Part shown: positions 22,670-31,371 of the stretch, piece by piece
Position numbering within the stretch: the stretch's first letter is position 1
Layout of the letters: every line of letters starts with the position of its first letter
Assembly: GCF_018917525.1 (NCBI RefSeq)
Contig: NZ_JAHLOS010000047.1
Location: 1-33,387 of the forward strand
Source of the DNA: Enterococcus raffinosus
Lineage (GTDB): Bacteria; Bacillota; Bacilli; Lactobacillales; Enterococcaceae
Length of the DNA stretch: 33,387 bases
Direction: 5' to 3'
The notes under the pieces: generated by a model
Told to the model about the DNA's origin: nothing
Database searches by the model: none
Seen by the model: the letters and a program-made list of their open reading frames with translations, nothing else
Translations under genes and position numbers: made by a program

Positions 22670-23737
22670 TTATAAAAATTCGACGGCTTGGATTGCTCGA
22701 TAGATCTGATCCGCAGTGATATTAGGGTCAACCATATTAAAGGTTTCATTTTGAGAAGCTGCATGTTCGATTACGGGTGCTAAAGATGCTTTTGATGTAT
22801 CGAATACTTCTAGATCTTTTAGTTTTAAAGGTAACCCGGTTTTTTTATAAAAAGGTCTCAGTTTTTCGATTTCTTCTAAATCTTTTGTGTGAGCTAATTG
22901 AACCAAAATACCATAGGCGACTTTCATGCCATGAAGCTGATCATGGGTCGCTTCTAAATAGGAGAGACCATCATGGACAGCATGAGCGCCTCCGGAACGG
23001 CCATAGGATGCAGCAAATCCGCCTGTTTCCCCAGCTAAACCAATGATTGTATCGGTAACACGACTAAAGGCAGGGGTTGGTTGTTGGTTTTCAAGATCTT
23101 TAATAGCAGGAATGATATCTTCTAAAAGAAGCTGCTGGATTGCTTTTGCACTGGCGATTCCAAGTCGCACATAAGCGGATTTTTCATCTTCAGCTAGATT
23201 TCTTGTAATTCCTTCAATTTCATACCATTTTGCTAATGTATCACCAATACCGGCAACAAAATAATCTTTCGGTGTTGCCAACAGGAAGTTTGAATCTACC
23301 AGTGTTAAGTAAGGCGCGCGTTTCATGAAACCCATGGCTTTAAATGTCCGATTTGGATGATAGACTGCGACAATTGGAGTAAACGGAGCACAATTAGAGA
23401 TCAATGTAGGGATCACCATTAACTCGGCGTTCAGTTCTTCAGCAACCATCTTAGCTGTATCGATCACACGTCCACCGCCGATCGCAAGAATCAACTCAGC
23501 ATGTCCGATTCGAGTGGCTAATTCCACTGCGTTTTCATGGCTTGAACTGCCATCGTATCGATAGGTAGGGTAATGTAGTTCCTTGCGATAGTATTTTTTG
23601 AATGCTTCAGAGGATTTCTCCCCGGTGATAACCGAGATTTTTTTGAAGCCAGTTAAATAGCTCGGTAAATTTTGCAGAATATTCGCTCCGCTGGCATAGC
23701 GATTGGCGCCAGGGCGTACTTCGGTAGTGATGTCCAA
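22670..23737 (-). CDS. Glycerol dehydrogenase-like iron/zinc alcohol dehydrogenase
   Basis: 355 residues of the group III metal-dependent alcohol dehydrogenase family. The NAD-binding region has ELILAIGGGRVIDTAKMVAEEL (about 76-97). Metal ligands are probably in VAGIGDTLAKWYE (Asp), GGAHAVHDGLSYLE (His) and THDQLHGMKVAYG (His). It would oxidise glycerol or a related polyol/hydroxy compound with NAD; the real substrate is unknown. The start is TTG at 23737, 9 nt after AAGGAG. The gene is transcribed toward the centromere array and ends in a terminator that contains an array motif. Confidence 0.85.
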   Translation of the reverse strand: MDITTEVRPGANRYASGANILQNLPSYLTGFKKISVITGEKSSEAFKKYYRKELHYPTYRYDGSSSHENAVELATRIGHAELILAIGGGRVIDTAKMVAEELNAELMVIPTLISNCAPFTPIVAVYHPNRTFKAMGFMKRAPYLTLVDSNFLLATPKDYFVAGIGDTLAKWYEIEGITRNLAEDEKSAYVRLGIASAKAIQQLLLEDIIPAIKDLENQQPTPAFSRVTDTIIGLAGETGGFAASYGRSGGAHAVHDGLSYLEATHDQLHGMKVAYGILVQLAHTKDLEEIEKLRPFYKKTGLPLKLKDLEVFDTSKASLAPVIEHAASQNETFNMVDPNITADQIYRAIQAVEFL

Positions 23738-23910
23738 TTATTTCAACTCCTTTTTATATTAAAGAGCAAGCTGTTAGTAGAAGGTTTGCTCTATTTAAAC
23801 GAATAAATAGTTCGCTAAATGAAACACGATACATAGTCATTTAGTGAGATTTCAACTAGTTTATGCTTTGTTAAAATTAAAGTCAACTGTGTTTTTAATG
23901 ATAAAAAGTG

Positions 23911-23939
23911 TTGACAGCTTTTATTTTAACCTGTAAGAT
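23911..23939 (+). promoter_or_regulatory. metQNI promoter
   Basis: TTGACA (23911-23916), 17 bp, TAAGAT (23934-23939), directly upstream of the T-box leader. From 23738 to 23910 I see only the divergent start region of the dehydrogenase gene. Confidence 0.8.
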
Positions 23940-23949
23940 ACGATTTAAC

Positions 23950-24232
23950 AATTTGCTAATCAAAGAAACGTGATGAAGAGAAAAGTATAAATGACGAAGC
24001 ATCAAAGAGAGTCCGGGTAGGTGAGAGCGGATATGCGGAAGAATTTAGAAAATGGTCTCTGAATGGCATTGCCGATAAGTAGGCAGTGACGGGGCAGCGC
24101 TCGTTAACAACGCTCAAGTATGATCGTACTTGTAGAGGCAATAGCTGTGAGGCTGTTGCAAATGAAGGTGGTATCGCGAGTTAGCTCGTCCTTTTCCAAC
24201 ACATATTGTGTGGAAGAGGGCGGGCTTTTTTC
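23950..24232 (+). promoter_or_regulatory. Methionine-specific T-box riboswitch
   Basis: A tRNA-sensing leader upstream of metQNI. The conserved T-box core AAGGTGGTATCGCGAG is at 24165-24180. The antiterminator bulge reads UGGU, so its last base pairs with discriminator A73. The probable specifier codon is ATG at 24063-24065 in the stem I stretch CTCTGAATGGCA. The competing terminator has AGCTCGTCC (24183-24191) pairing with GGGCGGGCT (24218-24226) and then a T-run. Uncharged tRNA-Met should favour transcription of the importer genes. Confidence 0.93.
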
Positions 24233-24268
24233 TTTGGCAAAATGGACAAAAATTAGGAGGAATTGATG

Positions 24269-25093
24269 ATGAAAAAATTAGGAAAAGGAATTTTATTAAG
24301 TGTGGCGGCATTGGCAGTCAGTGGAATCTTGGCGGGCTGTGGGACGAAAAGTGAGGCGCAGCCATTGGATGAAAAGAAAGTAACGATTGGTGTGACATCG
24401 GGTCCTCATCAGGAAATTTTAGAAGAGGTTGCCAAGCAAGCGAAAAAAGATGGATTAGATATTACAGTAAAAAGCTTCGATGATTACAATACGCCAAATA
24501 CAGCATTAAGTGACGGGGATTTGGATGGGAACAGTTATCAAACCATTTCATTTCTCGAGCAGCAGGTGAAGGATAAGGATTACAAAATTGAATCGGCCTT
24601 TAAAACAGTGGCTTTCCCATTAGGGGTTTACTCTAAAAAAGTTTCTGATTTAGGTAAACTTCAAAAGGGGGACAAAGTTGGTGTACCGAATGACCCGACC
24701 AATGAATATCGAGCGTTGAAGCTATTGGAAGAAGCTGGTGTACTGAAGCTGAAAGAGGGCGTGGAAATTAAAGCAACGAAGAATGATATTGCGGAAAACC
24801 CTAAGGATATCGAGATCGTTGAGTTAGAGGCTTCACAGATTCCGTCTCAGCTGGGTGAGCTAGCGGCAGCAGCAATCAATACGAATTTTGCCTTTGGTGC
24901 GGGATTGACCATTAATGATGATGCAATCTACCACGAGCCATTAAAGGATAACCCTAATTACAATGTATTCGCAGTTCGGACAGAAAACAAAGATGACAAG
25001 ATCGTTAAAGAGATCAAAAAGTATTACCAATCAAACGAAACGAAGAAATTTATTGAGGAAAAATTCAAAGGTTCTGTGGTTCCAGCTTTTTAG
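24269..25093 (+). CDS. metQ: Methionine ABC transporter substrate-binding lipoprotein MetQ
   Basis: 274 residues, NlpA/MetQ family. A signal peptide ends in the lipobox ILAGC with lipidated Cys24, then a linker and the binding domain starting KKVTIGVTSGPHQEILEEV. It captures methionine at the outer face of the membrane and delivers it to MetNI. AGGAGG at 24255-24260 is 8 nt before the ATG at 24269; a second ATG at 24266 is also possible. First gene of metQNI behind the Met T-box, so it is induced when methionine is scarce. Confidence 0.95.
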   Translation: MKKLGKGILLSVAALAVSGILAGCGTKSEAQPLDEKKVTIGVTSGPHQEILEEVAKQAKKDGLDITVKSFDDYNTPNTALSDGDLDGNSYQTISFLEQQVKDKDYKIESAFKTVAFPLGVYSKKVSDLGKLQKGDKVGVPNDPTNEYRALKLLEEAGVLKLKEGVEIKATKNDIAENPKDIEIVELEASQIPSQLGELAAAAINTNFAFGAGLTINDDAIYHEPLKDNPNYNVFAVRTENKDDKIVKEIKKYYQSNETKKFIEEKFKGSVVPAF

Positions 25094-25129
25094 TAGTACC
25101 AGATAGATGAATGAGAAAGGGAGCTTCAC

Positions 25130-26143
25130 ATGATCGAACTTAGAAATGTGTCAAAGGTTTACCAACAAAAAAAGCGTCGAATCGAAGCGGTAAAAGAGGT
25201 GAGCCTAACGATCCAACAGGGCGAGATTTTCGGCGTGGTGGGTTACTCTGGTGCGGGAAAATCAACTTTGATTCGGATGATTAATTTTTTGGAGCCGCCA
25301 ACAACAGGACAGATTTTGATCAAGGGTCAAGATTTGGGCGAGCTTAACAAAAAAGAATTATTGTTAACTAGACGTAAGATCGGCATGATTTTTCAAGGCT
25401 ATAATTTGCTGTCAACAGCGACTGTTTATGAAAATATCGCTAAGCCCTTGAAGCTAGAGGGGATACCAAAAGAAGTAATCGCTGAGCGGGTGGACAGGTA
25501 TTTGGACTTAGTGGGTTTAACAGATAGAAAGGGCAATTATCCTGCGCAGTTATCCGGTGGTCAGCGTCAGCGGGTGGCAATTGCCCGCGCGTTGGCTCAT
25601 GAACCTGAGATCTTATTATCAGATGAGGCTACTAGTGCGTTAGATCCAGAGACAACAGAATCCATTTTGACGTTATTGACGAAGATCAATCAGGAGCTGG
25701 GGATCACGATTTTTCTGATCACTCATGAGATTGATGTAGTACAGCGCATTTGTGACCGTGTAGCGGTGATGGAGGAGGGCAAGGTCGTTGAGGTAGGCCC
25801 TGTGATCGATCTGTTTACCCGTCCTGAAGAGGAAACGACGAAACGGTTCATTGGCGCAAATGATGGCTACAACGTCCCAGATGAGGTCCTAGCGTCTTAT
25901 AAGGGAACTGGTCGTTTAGTTCAACTGCAATTTATTGGAGAAGAGGCAACGGAACCGGTTTTGGCAAAGGTCGCGAAGGATTTTCCTTTATGTCCCAATA
26001 TTCTCAGCGGGAACATTGGCTATTTGAAGGATAAGCGTCATGGTCAGTTGCTGGTTCAGTTTGACGGCGGAACAGAAGCCGATTTCCAAGCGGCGAAGGA
26101 GTATATTGAAAATCAAGGAATCATCGTTGAGGGGGTTGTGTAA
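25130..26143 (+). CDS. metN: Methionine ABC transporter ATP-binding protein MetN
   Basis: 337 residues. Walker A GYSGAGKST 38-46, signature LSGGQRQR 141-148, Walker B ILLSDE 161-166 and the switch His in TIFLITHEID. After the ATPase domain comes the C-terminal NIL/ACT-like domain (about 260-337), which in MetN binds methionine and slows transport when the cell is full. ATG at 25130 follows AAAGGGAG. The stop overlaps the metI start as TAATG, so the two are translationally coupled. Confidence 0.95.
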   Translation: MIELRNVSKVYQQKKRRIEAVKEVSLTIQQGEIFGVVGYSGAGKSTLIRMINFLEPPTTGQILIKGQDLGELNKKELLLTRRKIGMIFQGYNLLSTATVYENIAKPLKLEGIPKEVIAERVDRYLDLVGLTDRKGNYPAQLSGGQRQRVAIARALAHEPEILLSDEATSALDPETTESILTLLTKINQELGITIFLITHEIDVVQRICDRVAVMEEGKVVEVGPVIDLFTRPEEETTKRFIGANDGYNVPDEVLASYKGTGRLVQLQFIGEEATEPVLAKVAKDFPLCPNILSGNIGYLKDKRHGQLLVQFDGGTEADFQAAKEYIENQGIIVEGVV

Positions 26144-26805
26144 TGAGCGAATTTTGGAATCAGTGGGGCAATGTCGTAATCGAAGGATTGGGTCAAACCC
26201 TTGTGATGGTGTGTGTGGCGTTAGGGCTGTCAATCGTTATTGGGATACCTCTGGGTGTGTTGCTTGTTATTGCTCGTCCTGCTGGATTGAACAGCAATCT
26301 TCCTCTCTATTCGATCTTAAACAGTATCATTAATGTATTGCGTTCGCTGCCATTCATTATTTTATTATTCTTGATACTGCCTGTCACTAAGCTGATTATG
26401 GGAACCACGATTGGGGTGCAGGGTGTGCTGTTGCCGTTAATCATTTACACAGCACCTTATCTGGCTCGTTTAGTGGAAACATCGCTTTTAGAAGTCGATG
26501 GCGGGGTAATTGAAGCTTATCAGGCAATGGGGATCAGTCATTTTCATATTATCCGCAGTGTACTGTTGAGAGAGGCGCGGGGAGGAATCATTCGCGGCTT
26601 GACGATCGCCATGATTGGTTTGATCGGAGCCACTGCGATGGCCGGTCTAGTCGGAGCAGGAGGACTAGGAAGCATTGCCTATCAATACGGTTTTTTACGC
26701 AATGAGCCGGCAGTGATGTATACAACGATTATTTTGCTGATTGTACTGGTTCAGATCGTTCAGTCATTAGGTAATACAATCGCTAAAAGCTTGGATCGAA
26801 GTTAA
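26143..26805 (+). CDS. metI: Methionine ABC transporter permease MetI
   Basis: 220 residues with five membrane helices and the EAA loop EAYQAMGISHFHIIRSVLLREA (about 126-147) that docks on MetN. It shares one base with the metN stop codon. Last gene of the metQNI operon; a terminator-like hairpin follows at 26812-26850. Confidence 0.95.
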   Translation: MSEFWNQWGNVVIEGLGQTLVMVCVALGLSIVIGIPLGVLLVIARPAGLNSNLPLYSILNSIINVLRSLPFIILLFLILPVTKLIMGTTIGVQGVLLPLIIYTAPYLARLVETSLLEVDGGVIEAYQAMGISHFHIIRSVLLREARGGIIRGLTIAMIGLIGATAMAGLVGAGGLGSIAYQYGFLRNEPAVMYTTIILLIVLVQIVQSLGNTIAKSLDRS

Positions 26806-26811
26806 GGATAT

Positions 26812-26850
26812 TACGATGAGTCGGGGAGCGTTTTACCCAGATTCATCGTT
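26812..26850 (+). terminator. Terminator of metQNI
   Basis: ACGATGA near 26814 pairs with TCATCGT near 26843, with GGG/CCC inside, then TTTTC. The T-run also lies just upstream of the next gene's -10. Confidence 0.7.
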
Positions 26851-26860
26851 TTCTTTTTGC

Positions 26861-26866
26861 TATAAT
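26861..26866 (+). promoter_or_regulatory. Extended -10 promoter of the small gene at 26886
   Basis: TGCTATAAT (26858-26866) is a consensus extended -10; no good -35 is seen. Transcription would start near 26873, leaving a leader of only about a dozen nucleotides with the ribosome binding site at its very 5' end. Confidence 0.55.
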
Positions 26867-26885
26867 GAAAGCGGAGGTGAGGGCG

Positions 26886-27173
26886 TTGAAAGCCAAAGAT
26901 TTATTGACCGCAATCCAGGTGGATACGGCAGGTGAGTTGAAAAAGCTGTCTTCCTATACCTATGTCTTTATAAATGACGGGGATAAGCAGACGAATCATT
27001 TAACGATCAAAACAGAAACGGATAAAATCGTTTTGACGAAGCAGACGGGTCAGGTCTTGACGTTGACTGAGCTGATCAACGTATTGAACACAGCCAAAGA
27101 ATCGGAAATTTATATAGAAGATGACTTAGTTTTTGGCTATAAATTGATTAAACAGGGGATAGTCTTAGGATAA
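26886..27173 (+). CDS. Small conserved-looking protein of unknown function
   Basis: 95 residues from a TTG start (26886) placed 5 nt after GGAGGTGA (26873-26880). An ATG 21 bp upstream (26865) overlaps the -10 and has no ribosome binding site, so the TTG is preferred. The protein (KAKDLLTAIQVDTAGELKKLSSYTYVFINDGDK ...) is soluble, alternating beta and helix, with no motif I recognise. It stands alone between metI and the hemolysin III gene. Function unknown. Confidence 0.65.
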   Translation: MKAKDLLTAIQVDTAGELKKLSSYTYVFINDGDKQTNHLTIKTETDKIVLTKQTGQVLTLTELINVLNTAKESEIYIEDDLVFGYKLIKQGIVLG

Positions 27174-27200
27174 ATTTATCATCTAGTTTTGATAACTAGT

Positions 27201-27229
27201 TTGAATTATTTTGTTAATCATGATATAGT
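27201..27229 (+). promoter_or_regulatory. Promoter of the hemolysin III family gene
   Basis: TTGAAT (27201-27206), 17 bp, TATAGT (27224-27229), about 30 bp before the start codon; ribosome binding site GAGGTGA at 27249-27255. Confidence 0.6.
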
Positions 27230-27261
27230 ATCTTTAATAAATTATTCGAGGTGACAAATAA

Positions 27262-27897
27262 ATGAATACACAATTTAATCGGAAATATCTGATTACAAAT
27301 GAAGTGTTGAATGCGGTAACGCATGGGATCGGTGTCGTGTTAAGTATCATTGGGTTTGTTTTTTTGCTGAGGAAGGCCGATAGTGGACTGCATTATGTAT
27401 CATTTATTATCTATGGTGTTTCGCTACTACTGCTGTTTTTAGCGTCGACGCTGTATCATAGCTTAATCTTTACCAAGGCGAAGAAGGTCTTTCAGGTCTT
27501 TGATCACTGTTCAATCTATCTGTTGATCGCTGGGACTTATACGCCCTATTGCTTACTTTATATTAAAGGAACGATCGGGATTGTTTTGTTGAGTGTCATT
27601 TGGTTGGCGGCGATCGTTGGGATTGTCTACAAAAGCTTGACCTTAAGCAAAGTTAAATCGGTCTCGAAATTGTCCACGATCATTTACAACGTAATGGGCT
27701 GGGCAGTCGTGATTGCTTTGCCAAGTCTTTATCATAGTGTTGGATTGAAGGGCTTGCTGCTGTTGGTTGGCGGAGGCGTTGCTTATACTGTCGGATCGGT
27801 CTTTTACAGTATGAAAAATCGCCGATACATGCATGTTGTTTGGCATTTGTTTGTCATGCTGGGTGCGATGCTGATGTTCTTCTCGATTTACTTATAA
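27262..27897 (+). CDS. Hemolysin III family (YqfA/PAQR-like) membrane protein
   Basis: 211 residues with seven predicted helices. CREST-superfamily features are present: an N-terminal VTHGIGVVLS, STLYHS in the helix 2 region, DHCSIYLLIAGTYTPY in the middle and MHVVWHLFVMLGA near the end, giving the conserved His/Ser/Asp metal-site set. Bacterial members are linked to membrane homeostasis; haemolysis is not shown for most. Transcribed alone, convergent with the AI-2E family gene, sharing a terminator. Confidence 0.9.
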   Translation: MNTQFNRKYLITNEVLNAVTHGIGVVLSIIGFVFLLRKADSGLHYVSFIIYGVSLLLLFLASTLYHSLIFTKAKKVFQVFDHCSIYLLIAGTYTPYCLLYIKGTIGIVLLSVIWLAAIVGIVYKSLTLSKVKSVSKLSTIIYNVMGWAVVIALPSLYHSVGLKGLLLLVGGGVAYTVGSVFYSMKNRRYMHVVWHLFVMLGAMLMFFSIYL

Positions 27898-27907
27898 AAA
27901 ATTAAAC

Positions 27908-27948
27908 AAAAATGAGTTGTCTCCGCAATTTGGAGACAACTCATTTTT
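27908..27948. terminator. Bidirectional terminator
   Basis: Perfect 17-bp stem (27908-27924 with 27932-27948), 7-nt loop GCAATTT, with A/T tracts on each side. It ends both the hemolysin III gene and the converging AI-2E family gene. Confidence 0.9.
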
Positions 27949-29124
27949 TTATAGATAATCATCCTCAGAAAATCCAGTGTTTCGATAGGCACCTTCATCA
28001 GAAAAGTACTTATTGTAGCGCTGTTTGAACTTGCGGAAGGTGAAGACCACGAACAGTTTAATCATGGAGTAGATCGGAATTCCGAAGATCACACCGACTA
28101 ATCCTAACAGATCGCCCATAACCAATAAAACAACTAAAATTGTGATTGGATGAATCTTCAACTTGTCTCCCATGACCCGCGGTACAACCAAGTCCCCGTG
28201 AAGCAGCTGAACAACAAACCAGGCGATCACGAATTTGACTACCATCAAATTTGAATCTTGAAAGGCGATGAACATTCCCGGTAAGAAGGCCAAGAATGAC
28301 CCAATATATGGGATGATGCTCAAGATTCCCGCAGCCAGTGCAATAACTGTCGCAAATTCCAGCCCCAACAGCAGGAAGACGACCCAGTAAATCAAGCCCA
28401 GCAGCAGAGACGCGATGACTTGTCCCTTTAAAAAGGCACCTAATTGCTGGTTAGCGATCCTGATTAAGGCACTAGAATCCTTTCTGAAGCGCGGTGGAAT
28501 CAGGTCAATCACGGCATTGTACAATTTATGCGGACTTTGCAGTAAAAAGAAGGCGATGATCGGTCCAGTAAACAAGGTAATCGCAGTACTGGAGACGGCG
28601 GAAAAGATCGTTCCTAAGCCTTTTGCCCCGTCCTGCCAGTTTTTCCCAAGATAAGTGAGTGCTTCTTTTGCCAGCTTGTCCAATGAATCCAATGCCTGAT
28701 CAGAGGATGTCGCAAATGGCGTGGCATCCAAAATATTTCGGATCGATTTTTGGAAATCATCGACATACGTTGGAAACTGTTTAATCAAATCCTGCGCTTG
28801 GTCCTGGATAACTGGAACGAGGCGAGCGCCGCCAAAGAAAATCACACCCAGAATCACCACGTAGGTGAGAATGATGCCAATGGTTCGTGACAAGCCCTTT
28901 TTACTCAAGAAATTGACCACTGGATTTAGTAAATAATACAGCAGTAAGGCAAAGACCATCGGCGGCAGCACCGTGGTAATAATTACTACTAGCGGTCTGA
29001 AAATGAATGAAACAGTATTTAATAAATAGATGGCTAACGCACTCAAAATAATCAGACCAATGATATAGTACGAGGTTTTCCCGCCAAAAAATTGAATGAT
29101 TTTTGAGGGTTTTTCTTTTTCCAT
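27949..29124 (-). CDS. AI-2E family (UPF0118/PerM) permease
   Basis: 391 residues. About eight helices, with the soluble loop after helix 3 (VPVIQDQAQDLIKQFPTYVDDFQKSI, about 105-135) and the C-terminal block LGLEFATVIALAAGILSIIPYIGSFLAFLPG typical of the family, and MGDKLKIHPITILVVLLVMGDLLGLVGVIFGIP near the end. Members include autoinducer-2 exporter candidates and Na+/H+ antiporters, so the substrate is open. ATG 29124 is preceded by AAGGAG. Monocistronic; a weak promoter (TATACA, 17 bp, TATACT) lies near 29239-29267. Confidence 0.88.
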   Translation of the reverse strand: MEKEKPSKIIQFFGGKTSYYIIGLIILSALAIYLLNTVSFIFRPLVVIITTVLPPMVFALLLYYLLNPVVNFLSKKGLSRTIGIILTYVVILGVIFFGGARLVPVIQDQAQDLIKQFPTYVDDFQKSIRNILDATPFATSSDQALDSLDKLAKEALTYLGKNWQDGAKGLGTIFSAVSSTAITLFTGPIIAFFLLQSPHKLYNAVIDLIPPRFRKDSSALIRIANQQLGAFLKGQVIASLLLGLIYWVVFLLLGLEFATVIALAAGILSIIPYIGSFLAFLPGMFIAFQDSNLMVVKFVIAWFVVQLLHGDLVVPRVMGDKLKIHPITILVVLLVMGDLLGLVGVIFGIPIYSMIKLFVVFTFRKFKQRYNKYFSDEGAYRNTGFSEDDYL

Positions 29125-29280
29125 AGGATGAATCTCCTTATATGTTTGATTCGAATGCTGTTCAGCGCTTCAATGTTATCGACAATCATAAAACCAGTAG
29201 AACGAAGGTGTCTCACTGAACGAACATTCACATAAAATAGTATACCGAAAGTGTTTACGCCTGTATACTTTCTAGTCATT

Positions 29281-29518
29281 AAGCCTTGGAGAATTCTGAA
29301 TAACGGCTGTCAGACAGATTCGTTGGATAAATACACGAAATACTTCTAAGCATGAACAGCCTATCATCAAAAGCTAAGTAAATTATGTTTAAATTTATTT
29401 TGGTACATAAAATAAATTAATTGGATTATTTTGTAATCCTGTAAAGAAATCGTCATTTTTATACATTGCTACAAGCACGACTAAATTAGCGTTTTCAATC
29501 AAAATAAGTATTATTTAA
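29281..29518. other. Gene-free A/T-rich spacer
   Basis: No gene or clear RNA element is visible. The only small dyad is CTGTCAGACAG near 29308-29318. The stretch separates the AI-2E family gene from the divergent sugar operon. Confidence 0.5.
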
Positions 29519-29559
29519 AGAAAGCGCTTGCTTGAACCAGATTATTCTGGTACTATAAA
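29519..29559 (+). promoter_or_regulatory. Promoter of the Amadori-type sugar operon with cre and operator
   Basis: TTGAAC (29532-29537), 16 bp, TATAAA (29554-29559). AGAAAGCGCTTGCT (29519-29532), a cre-like site, touches the -35. The spacer itself holds the dyad CCAGA-TTAT-TCTGG (29537-29550), ideally placed for a specific repressor. The leader then contains a hairpin at 29573-29608 (CATAG/CTATG and TTACT/AGTAA). Confidence 0.7.
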
Positions 29560-29673
29560 ATAGAAAAGTGGATTACTCAAAGAACCATAGGGTGCACACT
29601 ATGAGTAAGACGTAAATCACTTTCACAAGATTGTTGGTAGATATTTTGGAATCGGAAAAGGAGACTTGCAAAA

Positions 29674-30711
29674 ATGGCTGAAATTACAGAAAAGGTTGAA
29701 CTAATTAAATTTGATCAGGACAAGTATTTAGCTGAAGGAGAAATGATTTACGCGCTAAGAGGTGAAGTCGAGGCCCTTGCGGATGAAGTAGCGAAAGCAG
29801 GGTACAGCAATATTATTTTATTAGGTATCGGTGGTACCGAATTTGAATTTGCTCAATTTGAATATCTAGTGAAGAAAAAATCCACAGTTGATATCTACGG
29901 CTTCGACGCAGCGAACGTCAACACGCTGCGACCAAAAGAGATCAAAAAGGACTCTTTGGTAATTACTGCCAGTGCCAGTGGGAACACGGTAGAAATTATT
30001 GAAGCAACTAAATGGATGGTGGAAGAAGGGATTCGCATAGTTGCTTTTACGAAAAAAGATGGTCCTTTAGGAAAAATTGCTCAGCATGTTATAGAAGCCA
30101 ATGTGACGACGGGTCAATGTGAATACTCTTATATGCTTCAAGCATTCTTTATTTACAGTTTGCTTAATCGACGCGGGGAGTTTGACAATTATGAAAAATT
30201 TGCAGATCAATTAAAGGGTGCCTTTAAAAATCTTGTAGATATTCGCAAGAGCTTCGAACCACGTGCAGATAAAATTGCCAAAGCTATTCACAATGCACAA
30301 TACACGGTCTTTACTGGGTCTGGTTCTTTGTGGGGGGAAACCTTATTATTCGCAATGTGTATTCTTGAAGAAATGCAGTGGGTGAGAACACGCCCGGTTA
30401 CTAGCTCTCAGTTCTTCCACGGTACTCTGGAATTGGTCGAACCAGGTGTTCCAGTATTTATTGTCAAGGGTGAGGACGAGTTCAGAAAACAAGATACACG
30501 GGTTGAAAATTTCTGTAAGATGATTAATGCTGAATACTATGTTCTGGATACGCAGGAATTTTCTTTTGAGGGGTTGGATGCGGAGTTTAGAGAATTAATT
30601 GTTCCTTGGATTGTTACTTCATTATTAACTGAACGTTTGGCTGCACATTACGAGGTTTACACCAAACATAATTTGGAATACCGTCGTTACTATCGCCAGT
30701 TTGACTATTAG
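29674..30711 (+). CDS. SIS-domain deglycase-like protein (FrlB/GfrF family)
   Basis: 345 residues with two sugar isomerase (SIS) domains. ILLGIGGTEFEFAQ (48-61) and ITASASGNTVEIIEA (97-111) form the sugar-phosphate pocket. Size and domain order match fructoselysine-6-phosphate or glucoselysine-6-phosphate deglycases, which split phosphorylated Amadori products into a sugar phosphate and the free amino acid. An ATG at 29674 follows AAAGGAG. First gene of a PTS operon, which fits a cytosolic enzyme acting on a substrate phosphorylated on entry. Another aminosugar-phosphate isomerase role cannot be ruled out. Confidence 0.8.
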   Translation: MAEITEKVELIKFDQDKYLAEGEMIYALRGEVEALADEVAKAGYSNIILLGIGGTEFEFAQFEYLVKKKSTVDIYGFDAANVNTLRPKEIKKDSLVITASASGNTVEIIEATKWMVEEGIRIVAFTKKDGPLGKIAQHVIEANVTTGQCEYSYMLQAFFIYSLLNRRGEFDNYEKFADQLKGAFKNLVDIRKSFEPRADKIAKAIHNAQYTVFTGSGSLWGETLLFAMCILEEMQWVRTRPVTSSQFFHGTLELVEPGVPVFIVKGEDEFRKQDTRVENFCKMINAEYYVLDTQEFSFEGLDAEFRELIVPWIVTSLLTERLAAHYEVYTKHNLEYRRYYRQFDY

Positions 30712-30715
30712 GCCC

Positions 30716-31366
30716 ATGAAAAAAGCTGTAATTTTTGATATGGATGGTGTTCTGATTGATTCAGAACCCATCTATATGTATCATACGATTTTATTTTTTC
30801 AACAATTTGGTATACAGCTAGAGGATAAAGAAGTCAGAAAACTCGCAGGCAGTAGCAACGCTCATGGCTGGGAAATGATGGCCTCATGGTGGAAGGATGA
30901 CATTACACCAAAAGAAATGAAAACGCTTTACGAAGCGAACGAACCTAAAAATGCCTTTTCCTATTCAGATATTGCCAACCCTTATGTGAAGTATGTGCTG
31001 AATCAATTGCGTCGAGATGGTCTTCTATTGGCGATTGCTTCATCTTCGCCCATGGAAGCTATTACCGATATGGTGGAGGAATGTCAGCTAAGGGATTATT
31101 TTAGTTTGTTGGTTACGGGAATGGATTTTGCTGCTAGCAAACCAAATCCAGAGATTTATCTTTCAACGATGGAGCGTTTGAAAGTAACACCAGAGGAGAC
31201 AATCGTGGTTGAAGATTCTCACTATGGCATTGAAGCCGGCAAAAAAGCCGGAGCGACTGTCATTGCCTTGAAGGATGAACGTTTCTATCCGGACCAGTCT
31301 GAATGTGATTATCTGGTGAATGATCTGCTGGAGGCTTATCTATTGATTCAAAAGCTAAAGGAGTGA
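30716..31366 (+). CDS. HAD-superfamily phosphatase/phosphomutase (beta-PGM-like)
   Basis: 216 residues from the ATG at 30716 (MKKAVIFDMDGVLIDSEP). HAD motifs: nucleophile Asp8 and Asp10, motif II ASSSP, motif III Lys in ASKPNPEIY, motif IV VVEDSHYGIEAGKKAG. A helical cap lies between residues 15 and 85. It starts 4 bp after the SIS gene stop with only a weak ribosome binding site, so it is probably translationally coupled. Likely substrates are sugar phosphates of the same pathway. Phosphatase and phosphomutase cannot be told apart here. Confidence 0.85.
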   Translation: MKKAVIFDMDGVLIDSEPIYMYHTILFFQQFGIQLEDKEVRKLAGSSNAHGWEMMASWWKDDITPKEMKTLYEANEPKNAFSYSDIANPYVKYVLNQLRRDGLLLAIASSSPMEAITDMVEECQLRDYFSLLVTGMDFAASKPNPEIYLSTMERLKVTPEETIVVEDSHYGIEAGKKAGATVIALKDERFYPDQSECDYLVNDLLEAYLLIQKLKE

Positions 31367-31371
31367 TGCGA

